Positions 9,133 to 15,528 are shown, counted from the first letter of the stretch. The stretch: 21,854 nucleotides of DNA from Clostridiaceae bacterium (GCA_028697435.1 JAQVFD010000005.1:1-21854); one strand, 5' to 3'. A program made the numbers and translations. Notes: generated by a model not told the origin, from the sequence alone.

Positions 9133-9158
9133 AAAAAAATATCCCTCATTGTGAGGGA
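9133..9158 (-). terminator. Hairpin plus T7 tract abutting the uppS ribosome binding site
   Basis: On the minus strand a 7-bp perfect stem (TCCCTCA, loop CAA, TGAGGGA; 9158-9142) is followed after TA by seven Ts (9139-9133). The uppS AGGAGG (9132-9127) comes immediately after. This has the form of an intrinsic terminator or attenuator inside the operon. The stem is short, so termination would be partial at most. Confidence 0.5.
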
Positions 9159-9160
9159 AA

Positions 9161-9361
9161 CTATTTAAAATATGATGTCGTAAGTATTATTATGCCATTA
9201 TCTGTTTTCTGTCTGACGACAATTGGTGTGTTTCCCTGTCTTTCCATCTTTTTATCTTCATAAGGTGTTGAAGTTGAATTAATTGTTATATTATGCTTAT
9301 CACCAATCAACCGCAGAGCATAATCAAGCGTATATCCTATTGTTAGAGGTACATTGTCCAA
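9161..9361 (-). CDS. Small 66-aa protein of unknown function between frr and uppS
   Basis: I do not recognise this protein. It begins with TTG (9361), 10 nt after GGAGG; that site overlaps the last codons of frr (stop at 9367), so the gene is placed for coupled translation. The protein is soluble, with no signal peptide or membrane segment. It has an N-terminal half of LTIGYTLDYALRLIGD type (likely one helix), a polar lysine-rich middle, and a beta-prone end (IVVRQKTDNGIIILTTSYF). The C-terminal pattern of a basic residue followed by a short hydrophobic strand could be a tiny mixed alpha-beta fold. It ends in front of a terminator-like hairpin. The coding call rests on the good ribosome binding site, tight spacing and an open frame; no homologue was checked. 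Confidence 0.7.
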   Translation of the reverse strand: MDNVPLTIGYTLDYALRLIGDKHNITINSTSTPYEDKKMERQGNTPIVVRQKTDNGIIILTTSYFK

Positions 9362-9366
9362 AGAGT

Positions 9367-9924
9367 TTAAACCTCCATTATTTCCTTTTCCTTTGTTTCC
9401 ACAGCTTTGTCAACTTCTTTAATGAATTTGTCTGTGATTTTCTGTATACTATCCTCGGATTTCTTAAGACCGTCTTCGCTGATATCTCCATCCTTTTTCA
9501 GCTTCTTAAGCTGTTCATTGGCATCCCTTCTGATGTTCCTCACTGCTACTTTTGATTCCTCGCCTAACTTTTTAACTACTTTCCCCAAATCTTTTCTTCT
9601 TTCTTCTGTAAGCTGCGGTATGACAAGCCTTATCATTTTTCCGTCATTAGAGGGATTAATGCTCAAATCCGATTTAAGTATAGATTTTTCAATGAGTGGA
9701 ATAGATTTTACATCCCAAGGACTTATAGTAAGTACTCTTGGCTCCGGTGCAGCAATGTTTGCCAGCTGATTTAAAGGTGTTACTGTTCCGTAATAGTCAA
9801 CAGTAATTCTGTCCAAAAGACTTGGATTTGCTCGTCCCGCTTTAAGGGTAGCAAGCTCGTGCTTCAATACTGTAATTGTCTTATCCATTTTTTCTTGTAT
9901 GCCCTTTTCGATATCAGTTGTCAT
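9367..9924 (-). CDS. frr: Ribosome recycling factor
   Basis: RRF splits post-termination ribosomes together with EF-G. Its 185 residues match the family length exactly. Typical features are the long three-helix-bundle segments at both ends and the hinge/domain II region with LLDRITVDYYGTVTPLNQLA, EPRVLTISPWD and the conserved late segment RRDANEQLKKL. The ATG has AAGGAGG upstream, located in the tail of pyrH (stop 5 nt before the start). The usual pyrH-frr pairing is kept; a 66-aa gene follows where most genomes go straight to uppS. Confidence 0.98.
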   Translation of the reverse strand: MTTDIEKGIQEKMDKTITVLKHELATLKAGRANPSLLDRITVDYYGTVTPLNQLANIAAPEPRVLTISPWDVKSIPLIEKSILKSDLSINPSNDGKMIRLVIPQLTEERRKDLGKVVKKLGEESKVAVRNIRRDANEQLKKLKKDGDISEDGLKKSEDSIQKITDKFIKEVDKAVETKEKEIMEV

Positions 9925-9928
9925 ATTA

Positions 9929-10642
9929 TTAATCCTCCTTTACTACTGTACCTATCTCTTCTCCCATTATAGCCTTGATTATATTATCGGGGTTTTTTAA
10001 GTCAAATACAAGTATAGGAATTTTATTATCCCGACATAATGATGCTGCTGTAGCATCCATTACTCCTAGTCCCTTGCTGATTACTTCCATATATGACAGC
10101 CTGTCATATTTTTTTGCTTCTTTGTTTTTTACCGGATCGCTATCATATACACCATCAACTTTTTTTGCCATAAGGATTATATCTGCTTCGATTTCGGCTG
10201 CTCTGAGAGCAGCAGTTGTATCTGTTGAAAAGTAAGCATTTCCGATTCCGGATGCAAATATTACAACTCTTCCTTTTTCAAGATGCCTTATAGCTCTTCT
10301 CCTAATATAAAGTTCGGCTATCTGCCTCATCTCGATTGCTGTTTGTACACGGGTTTCAACATTCATGCCTTCCAAAGCATCCTGAAGTGCAAGAGCATTT
10401 ATGACTGTCGCCAGCATCCCCATATGGTCTGCAGTTGTTCTGTCCATTCCCTCGCCGCTTCTACCCCTCCAGAAGTTGCCTCCGCCGACTACTATAGCTA
10501 CTTCTACTTGTAGTTCTCTCAAATGCTTTATTCTTTTTGCAATGTCTAAGAGTGTATCGTGATTCAATCCGAAAGACTTATCCCCTGCCAAAGCTTCACC
10601 GCTTATCTTTAGTATCACTCTTTTATACTTTGCGTCACTCAT
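9929..10642 (-). CDS. pyrH: UMP kinase
   Basis: Bacterial-type UMP kinase of the amino-acid kinase fold makes UDP from UMP and ATP. Seen are the N-terminal KISGEAL (from about residue 12), GGGNFWRGR (53-61), DRTTADHMGM (67-76) and, toward the C-terminus, the ATP-site region KKVDGVYDSDP. The start is taken at the ATG 10642 (237 residues) with GGAGG 10 nt upstream; the frame could be read further, to 10681, but that would cover the ribosome binding site. A terminator ends tsf upstream and a promoter candidate lies at 10698-10726, so pyrH may begin a new transcript. Confidence 0.97.
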   Translation of the reverse strand: MSDAKYKRVILKISGEALAGDKSFGLNHDTLLDIAKRIKHLRELQVEVAIVVGGGNFWRGRSGEGMDRTTADHMGMLATVINALALQDALEGMNVETRVQTAIEMRQIAELYIRRRAIRHLEKGRVVIFASGIGNAYFSTDTTAALRAAEIEADIILMAKKVDGVYDSDPVKNKEAKKYDRLSYMEVISKGLGVMDATAASLCRDNKIPILVFDLKNPDNIIKAIMGEEIGTVVKED

Positions 10643-10697
10643 ATATATTATACCTCCAAATATATGTTTCGTGCCAAACATTTTACATATGAATTCA

Positions 10698-10726
10698 ATG
10701 ATACAAATTTTCTACATCCTCATCAA
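10698..10726 (-). promoter_or_regulatory. Candidate sigma-A promoter of pyrH
   Basis: TTGATG (-35, 10726-10721), a 17-nt spacer and TATCAT (-10, 10703-10698) stand between the tsf terminator and the pyrH start. The match is 4/6 and 5/6 to consensus with ideal spacing. Predicted transcription begins near 10691, leaving a leader of about 50 nt. Confidence 0.5.
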
Positions 10727-10742
10727 AAATCCTTCTGCTTTC

Positions 10743-10771
10743 AAAAAAAAGGGAACACTAAGTGTTCCCTT
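10743..10771 (-). terminator. Rho-independent terminator at the end of tsf
   Basis: On the minus strand AAGGGAACAC, loop TTA and GTGTTCCCTT form a perfect 10-bp stem, followed by a run of eight Ts (10750-10743) that begins in the stem's last pairs. The tsf stop codon TAA (10772-10770) overlaps the upstream foot of the stem. Confidence 0.9.
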
Positions 10772-11417
10772 ACTTATTCAATTGACTCATAACTTCCTCT
10801 GCAAAGTTATCTTCTTTCTTAGCCAGGCCTTCGCCTCTTTCAAATCTGACAAACCTTCTTATGGAAATATTTTCTCCGATCTTGGCAATAAGTGATGAAA
10901 GTACTTCCTGTACTGTTTTATCTGTATCCTTAATGAAGGGCTGTTCTAAAAGGCATATTTCTTTGTAATATTTTTCAATTCTGCCCTCAACCATCTTTTC
11001 GATGATTTTTTCAGGCTTCCCTTCATTCAAGGCTTGAGCTTTGTATATTTCACGCTCTTTCTCAATAATATGAGAGTCAACCTCTTCTCTCTTAACATAT
11101 AAAGGATTAGATGCTGCAACCTGCATTGCCATGTCTTTTACAAACTGTCTGAATTCTTCATTGGCAGCAACAAAGTCAGTTTCGGAATTGACTTCGATAA
11201 GTACTCCTATTCTTCCGCCACCGTGTATATACGAGTCAACTATTCCTTCACTTGCAACTCTTCCGGCTTTTTTCGCCGCAGCAGCAAGCCCCTTTTCTCT
11301 AAGAAACTCTATTGCTTTCTCCATATCTCCATTGCTTTCGGTTAGAGCCTTTTTGCAGTCCATCATACCTGAACCTGTTAGCTCTCTTAGTTCTTTAACA
11401 GCTGAAGCTGAAATCAT
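10770..11417 (-). CDS. tsf: Elongation factor Ts
   Basis: Nucleotide exchange factor for EF-Tu. The 215-residue protein matches the short clostridial/Bacillus-type form. The UBA-like start (VKELRELTGSGMMDCKKAL) and the EF-Tu-contacting TDFV (80-83) are clear, and the C-terminal coiled-coil and core region follows. The start is the ATG at 11417 with GGAGG 8 nt upstream; an upstream in-frame TTG contains that site and is rejected. A hairpin with five Ts lies between it and rpsB, and a strong terminator overlaps its stop codon. Confidence 0.98.
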   Translation of the reverse strand: MISASAVKELRELTGSGMMDCKKALTESNGDMEKAIEFLREKGLAAAAKKAGRVASEGIVDSYIHGGGRIGVLIEVNSETDFVAANEEFRQFVKDMAMQVAASNPLYVKREEVDSHIIEKEREIYKAQALNEGKPEKIIEKMVEGRIEKYYKEICLLEQPFIKDTDKTVQEVLSSLIAKIGENISIRRFVRFERGEGLAKKEDNFAEEVMSQLNK

Positions 11418-11443
11418 AATCTTCGCCTCCAATTAAATTTATG

Positions 11444-11465
11444 AAAAAGGCGGCTGTTGCCGCCT
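11444..11465 (-). terminator. Attenuator-like hairpin between rpsB and tsf
   Basis: The minus strand has AGGCGGC, loop AACA and GCCGCCT (stem 11465-11448), then Ts to 11444. A 7-bp, very GC-rich stem with only five Ts suggests partial termination. No promoter fits in the 26 nt left before tsf, so tsf must depend on read-through. Confidence 0.65.
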
Positions 11466-11483
11466 CATATTCTTACTAAGCAT

Positions 11484-12182
11484 TTACTCAGTAAGCTGCT
11501 CACCTTGTCTTGCTTCAATAACAGCATCTGCAATTTTTGAAGTAAGAAGTTTTACGGCTCTTATTGCATCGTCATTACCGGGTATCGGATAATCAATTTC
11601 TTCGGGATCACAATTGGTATCAACTATTGCTACTATCGGTATCCCGAGAATATGTGCTTCCTGTATTGCAATTTTTTCTTTTCTTGGATCAACTACAAAG
11701 ATTGCTCCCGGATTGCCATTCATATTCTTAATACCGCCCAGGTTCTTCTGAAGCTTATCCTTTTCGGCTCTAAGATTGATTACTTCTTTCTTCGGAAGAA
11801 CTTCGAATGTTCCGTCCTCTTCCATTTTCTCAAGCTCGCTTAATCTTTCGATCCTTCTCTTGATAGTTTTGAAGTTTGTCAACATTCCACCTAACCATCT
11901 CTGATTCACATAGAACATACCGGCTCTTATCGCCTCTGATTCGATTGATTCCTGAGCTTGTTTCTTAGTGCCTATGAAAAGTATATCTTTGCCTGAGGCT
12001 GACACTTCTTTAATAAAGTTATACGCTTCTTCAACTTTCTTTACGGTTTTTTGAAGATCGATGATGTAAATGCCATTCCTTTCAGTAAAAATATACTCTG
12101 CCATCTTCGGATTCCATCTTCTTGTTTGATGTCCGAAATGCACACCTGCTTCCAACAGTTGTTTCATTGAGATTACTGACAT
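11484..12182 (-). CDS. rpsB: 30S ribosomal protein S2
   Basis: S2 sits on the 30S subunit and joins S1 or the mRNA platform in late assembly. The 232-aa protein begins SVISMKQLLEAGVHFGHQ and carries the family's NPKMAEYIFTERNGIYIIDL, GTKKQAQ, YVNQRWLGGMLTN and the late VDTNCDPEEIDYPIPGNDDA. The ATG at 12182 has AAGGAGG 8 nt upstream. An in-frame ATG ten codons earlier (12212) has a weaker site and would include this one, so it is less likely. Its own promoter and a structured leader lie upstream. The flagellar operon ends about 250 nt before it, and tsf follows. Confidence 0.98.
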   Translation of the reverse strand: MSVISMKQLLEAGVHFGHQTRRWNPKMAEYIFTERNGIYIIDLQKTVKKVEEAYNFIKEVSASGKDILFIGTKKQAQESIESEAIRAGMFYVNQRWLGGMLTNFKTIKRRIERLSELEKMEEDGTFEVLPKKEVINLRAEKDKLQKNLGGIKNMNGNPGAIFVVDPRKEKIAIQEAHILGIPIVAIVDTNCDPEEIDYPIPGNDDAIRAVKLLTSKIADAVIEARQGEQLTE

Positions 12183-12223
12183 ATTTTTTACCTCCTTAAG
12201 TTTTTCCTCCATGGTCCTCATTT

Positions 12224-12258
12224 CCTCTGTGGACTTTCTAAAAGCACTCCCACAAAGG
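12224..12258 (-). ncRNA. Structured 5' leader of rpsB (hairpin)
   Basis: In the predicted leader, CCTTTGTGG (12258-12250) pairs with CCACAGAGG (12232-12224) as a 9-bp stem with one T-G wobble and a 17-nt loop. It lies about 40 nt before the rpsB start. Ribosomal protein genes are often self-regulated through such leaders; that S2 binds this one is an inference. Confidence 0.45.
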
Positions 12259-12288
12259 ATCAGAACATGTGTGTTTTTCACCTATAAC

Positions 12289-12317
12289 AGTTTATCACAT
12301 AACATATTTATTGGCAA
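12289..12317 (-). promoter_or_regulatory. rpsB promoter, extended -10 type
   Basis: TTGCCA (-35, 12317-12312), a 17-nt spacer ending in TGA, and TAAACT (-10, 12294-12289). The TGn before the -10 makes it an extended -10 promoter, which offsets the 4/6 match. Transcription would begin near 12282, giving a leader of about 100 nt. Confidence 0.6.
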
Positions 12318-12324
12318 TAAATAT
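12304..12324. promoter_or_regulatory. Perfect palindrome over the rpsB -35 element
   Basis: ATATTTATT-GGC-AATAAATAT on the plus strand is a perfect 9+3+9 inverted repeat. It covers the -35 hexamer of the rpsB promoter. It could be a repressor site, but AT-rich palindromes also arise by chance, and it has no T-tract for use as a terminator. Confidence 0.35.
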
Positions 12325-12345
12325 TTTTTAAACCTTTTCTTCGAA

Positions 12346-12397
12346 GCCCTGCCCTAAATCTGGCGTCTAGTGTCTGGCATCTGGTATCTGATATCTA
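12346..12397. repeat. Degenerate 7-bp tandem array with GCCCTGCCCTAA boundary
   Basis: On the plus strand: AAATCTG, GCGTCTA, GTGTCTG, GCATCTG, GTATCTG and ATATCTA in exact 7-bp register (12356-12397). All keep TCT in the centre. The last five fit RYRTCTR, and all are different from each other, with only transitions between them. The array begins at GCCCTGCCCTAA (12346-12357), nearly the same boundary as the octamer array. It lies between the mltG-like stop and the rpsB promoter. Confidence 0.75.
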
Positions 12398-12436
12398 TTC
12401 TAACAAATACTAAAATATTTATGTGAAATTACTGTT

Positions 12437-12814
12437 TTATTGTGTCAAAATATTGATTATCTCATCATAATCAGAGCCTTTTGTTATCTCATAAATTCCT
12501 TCCTGAAGCTTCGTTTCCTTACCTGCTTGTTTTAGCTTATTAAGAAATGCTCCGGTATCATCAATTATACCTTTCTGTTTCAGAAGTTCGGCAATACCCT
12601 CAGGTTTCATGTCGTTTTTAATCTCTATCCTTATCTTATCTTCATATATAAAAGGATCTGCCGTAGAATATACGACAAGTCCATGTTTTCGTGCTTCGTT
12701 CTTTACTTCTTCCAATGTCAGCTCCCTGTTTCCCATACTAATATTCATCGTCGACGAAAATACAAGACCAATTCCTACCCCGAGCAGTATATTTTTCAGG
12801 TTATAGTTTCCCAT
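12437..12814 (-). CDS. Small membrane protein resembling the N-terminal part of MltG/YceG
   Basis: A 125-aa protein with one N-terminal membrane helix (about 5-24). The remaining 100 residues resemble the LysM-like substrate-side subdomain of the MltG endolytic transglycosylase: a short beta strand, then the repeated turn KPEGIAELLKQKGIIDD and a final EGIYEITKGSDYDEIINIL. The catalytic YceG domain is absent, so no lytic activity is expected; it may bind or scaffold. The start at 12814 overlaps the previous gene's TGA (TGATG), with GAGG 7 nt upstream; a GTG one codon earlier is possible. Last gene of the motility cluster, before the rpsB promoter. The family link is by pattern only. Confidence 0.75.
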   Translation of the reverse strand: MGNYNLKNILLGVGIGLVFSSTMNISMGNRELTLEEVKNEARKHGLVVYSTADPFIYEDKIRIEIKNDMKPEGIAELLKQKGIIDDTGAFLNKLKQAGKETKLQEGIYEITKGSDYDEIINILTQ

Positions 12815-13323
12815 CACTCTACCTCGTTTTTTAAGGACATTATTAGCATAACCTCTCCCTGCCCTATATTCATCTGCTTAGCAATATCGGTCACGCTCAT
12901 TCCTTGAGAAGCATATTCGAAAACAGATAACTGTTTTTGACTTAACTTTTCATCTATGGGCGCGTCATTCTCACTGCTGTCATTTGTAATCTTTTTCTTC
13001 TTAATGGCTGTAACAGCTGTTGGCATTACAGAAGCAGCAGCTATTGCCTCTTTCTGAACCGCTAAAGCTTCCGGATTATTCAATCTCTTCAACTCGCCCT
13101 TAAAGCTGTTTATTTTTTCTTCAATTTCATGGACTACCATTTCTGAAGTATAATTAAGCTCGGATATAATTTCATCAGCATCCTCTATAACCTTTTTAAT
13201 CTCTTGCTCTTTCACATCCATGCTGAAATATATATCTTCACCTTTTACTTTATCAAGAAATATCATTATTATAGCTATTAGAATTACAAATACGCCAACA
13301 GCCAATAATATATAGTTTACCAT
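12814..13323 (-). CDS. Membrane-anchored coiled-coil protein at the SwrB position (DUF6115-like)
   Basis: 169 residues: one N-terminal membrane helix (about 4-23), a charged coiled-coil region (about 36-83), a low-complexity linker rich in Ala and Lys, and a C-terminal helix-turn-helix-like stretch (SVFEYASQGMSVTDIAKQMN, about 133-152, then GEVMLIMSLKN). In B. subtilis the same place, after sigD and before rpsB, holds swrB (ylxL), a single-pass membrane protein of similar size that promotes flagellar basal body maturation and SigD activity. Equivalence is inferred from position and architecture, not from clear sequence identity. The ATG has GGAGG 7 nt upstream. Confidence 0.75.
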   Translation of the reverse strand: MVNYILLAVGVFVILIAIIMIFLDKVKGEDIYFSMDVKEQEIKKVIEDADEIISELNYTSEMVVHEIEEKINSFKGELKRLNNPEALAVQKEAIAAASVMPTAVTAIKKKKITNDSSENDAPIDEKLSQKQLSVFEYASQGMSVTDIAKQMNIGQGEVMLIMSLKNEVE

Positions 13324-13359
13324 CAAAGCACCTCCGCCTGTTGCATAACTTTCCTCAGG

Positions 13360-13680
13360 TTATATTCTAATGTCTATTCTGGTTTGCGGATTCCTATTAT
13401 TGTTCTTATTATGATCTTCATTATCTTCAGGTTGGTTTCCCTTGTGTTCATCCTTCTGATTTCCCTGTCCTTTATTGTGCCTGTCATCTTTGTTAATCCT
13501 TGCTTCCTGGGCCTTTTTTGTTTCAACTACATGCTTTGTATTCTGCTCATTCTGCTGCTGCTCCTTATGTATGTTGATATTAAGATTGTTCTTCTCCAGT
13601 TCGATTTCTGCGTTCTTTACCTTCTGTACTTCCGGAAGTTTTGGTATAGTCGTCTGTAAATCAACTGGCCTCATAGTCAT
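13360..13680 (-). CDS. Asn/Lys-rich hydrophilic protein of unknown function
   Basis: A 106-residue protein, not recognised. It has no membrane segment or signal peptide. The first 20 residues (RPVDLQTTIPKLPEVQKV) look like a short conserved linear motif. The middle is charged and helix-prone, and the last 45 residues are an N/K/D/H-rich, probably disordered tail ending RIDIRI. The start ATG at 13680 has AAGGAG about 9 nt upstream, and an in-frame ATG two codons later is possible. It lies in the same operon between fapA and the SwrB-position gene, so a role in motility or membrane regulation is guilt by association only. Confidence 0.65.
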   Translation of the reverse strand: MTMRPVDLQTTIPKLPEVQKVKNAEIELEKNNLNINIHKEQQQNEQNTKHVVETKKAQEARINKDDRHNKGQGNQKDEHKGNQPEDNEDHNKNNNRNPQTRIDIRI

Positions 13681-13703
13681 AAAAAATCACTCTCCTTTTT
13701 CAA

Positions 13704-15512
13704 TCAAACATCATTATAAGAAAGCATTTTTATCTCTGCCTTCGATCTGAAAAATGATACAAATTTAAACGGATCCTTTATATACATCATACTGCTGCCA
13801 ATTATTATTCTGCTACCGGGATAAATAACATCATAGACTTTTATTTTCCCTTTTGACAGCTCCTCAAAATATACTTCCAATTCATTCTGTTCATTTAAGA
13901 TCTCATCCTGCTTCTGTTTGAGTTGAAGCTTAAGCTGAACGGATTTTGCAAGAAGCGTTTTTTTATCCTCCGGCAAATCCATTGCTTTGCTCATTTTAGT
14001 CAACAGGTCAACTGCTTTACTGGTCTTGTCCAGGTTAATGGTAACCTGATTCATCTCATTCTTTATTTCTTCATATTTTGTTCTCATATCAGGGCTGATG
14101 CCGACTTCCAATTCTGTAATCGTTGCCATTGGTGAACCGATAACCTTTGCTTTTATCTCTTCCCCTACCTTAAAGGTTCCACCAACAAGCAGACCTTTTC
14201 TCCCTGCTGCTTCCAGCTTTTTCCCGCAAGTAACCTGGCTATGCATTATGGCATCACTCTGAATATTTCCTTTTACGTCTATCTTGCTGTTTTCTATAAA
14301 CTTAGCTATAAGATCTCCTTCACAATAGAGTTCTCCTCTGTTCATACCTTGTATTCCCCGGTGAAGAATGATATTGCCGTTGGACTTTATTTGCGCCCCT
14401 TCAACAACACCAAACACCTCAACGTCCCCTTCAGCTTCAATTATAAAGCCCGTCAGAACATTGCCTGATACTATTACTTTTCCGTTAAATCTTATATTGC
14501 CGGTAGAATTATCTACATTATTTTTAACTTCATATACTGAAAAAACATTTACCTTACCGTCAATTATTTTTACCTCACCGTCAATTGCCGCAACAAGTTC
14601 TAATCCGTCCTCAGTAATATTCACATTCTTCCCTTTTGGTAAGGAAAGTTTTTTTCCATCCTTACCGGGAACCGCCTCTCCCAGTACATTTTCCCCCGGG
14701 ATACCCTGGGTATGCGGCACTAAGGTTACCAACTTCTCTCCTGTATTAACGTTTTTAATCAAGGATAGCTCACGGAAGTCAATCTTTCCATCTTCGCCCA
14801 CCGTGAATGACTTATCGGTACTTGTGTCAAAATAGTATATTAACTCTGCATCCTCCCCTGATTGAGGTTCAATTCCTTCAGCTACAAGTATTTCAATATC
14901 ATAAGTTTTGTTATTTACTAACTTTTCAATTTCTTCATCTTTAATATTGAATCTTACATCATTTTGCTGTAATGCTTCCATTATTGCTTCTTTTGCGACT
15001 TCTTTACCGCCTATAGGTTTTGTGACAAGAATATATGCTTTCATCTTATCATTACTCAGCTTTATGATATATTCACAGTCTATCCTCTTCTCACTTTGGG
15101 GTTCGGCTATTTTTATCCAATTACTAAGGTTACCAATCTCAAGCATTTGTTTTAATTTGATCAAGTCGACGCTCTGAATCCTACGCAAATCAATTTTTGT
15201 AACGATATCTACCAGGTTAGCCCCTTCTTCGGCCTTTACATATACTCCGTCTTCTCTGAAGTCAAATTCAATATTTCTGCTGTTTGATTTCAGATTCTCA
15301 TTTAGGATACTCTCGATACTGTTAGAAATTATTTCAAGGGTTTTCTTTTCTTCCTTCGTTATCTTCAGCTTGAAATATGAAGAAAATATATTCTTCCTGC
15401 TTTCTAAGATCTCTATCTTGAGATCTTCCTTTCTGGCATTAAAATGCTTCATGCCTTGATTTATTAATTTTTCATAATCTTTGCCTTCAAGTATAATTTG
15501 CTCGTTACTCAT
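13704..15512 (-). CDS. fapA: FapA-family (DUF342) polymerising protein with Jag_N-like N-terminus
   Basis: 602 residues. The first 50 (EGKDYEKLINQGMKHFNARKEDLKIEIL and on) match the pattern of the Jag/KhpB N-terminal domain. Then come the DUF342 N-domain, a repetitive beta region with hexad-like turns (about 325-472; GKVIVSGNV, AEGDVEVFG, KSNGNIIL, CEGDLIA, DVKGNIQSD) expected to form a right-handed beta helix, a coiled coil (about 473-552) and a C-terminal basic segment. The name 'flagellar assembly protein A' is used for the family, but its role is poorly defined. ATG 15512 is chosen, with AGGATGGTG upstream; earlier in-frame codons lie in the overlap with sigD. Confidence 0.85.
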   Translation of the reverse strand: MSNEQIILEGKDYEKLINQGMKHFNARKEDLKIEILESRKNIFSSYFKLKITKEEKKTLEIISNSIESILNENLKSNSRNIEFDFREDGVYVKAEEGANLVDIVTKIDLRRIQSVDLIKLKQMLEIGNLSNWIKIAEPQSEKRIDCEYIIKLSNDKMKAYILVTKPIGGKEVAKEAIMEALQQNDVRFNIKDEEIEKLVNNKTYDIEILVAEGIEPQSGEDAELIYYFDTSTDKSFTVGEDGKIDFRELSLIKNVNTGEKLVTLVPHTQGIPGENVLGEAVPGKDGKKLSLPKGKNVNITEDGLELVAAIDGEVKIIDGKVNVFSVYEVKNNVDNSTGNIRFNGKVIVSGNVLTGFIIEAEGDVEVFGVVEGAQIKSNGNIILHRGIQGMNRGELYCEGDLIAKFIENSKIDVKGNIQSDAIMHSQVTCGKKLEAAGRKGLLVGGTFKVGEEIKAKVIGSPMATITELEVGISPDMRTKYEEIKNEMNQVTINLDKTSKAVDLLTKMSKAMDLPEDKKTLLAKSVQLKLQLKQKQDEILNEQNELEVYFEELSKGKIKVYDVIYPGSRIIIGSSMMYIKDPFKFVSFFRSKAEIKMLSYNDV

Positions 15513-15528
15513 TTTAAACACCATCCTA

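Noticed and set aside
10671..10676. TGGCAC before pyrH as half of a sigma-54 promoter
   Set aside because: The -12 GC element at the proper distance is absent, and a better sigma-A-type candidate is present.
12437..12814. Full lytic transglycosylase MltG
   Set aside because: The protein has only 125 residues and lacks the catalytic YceG domain; only the N-terminal part is similar.
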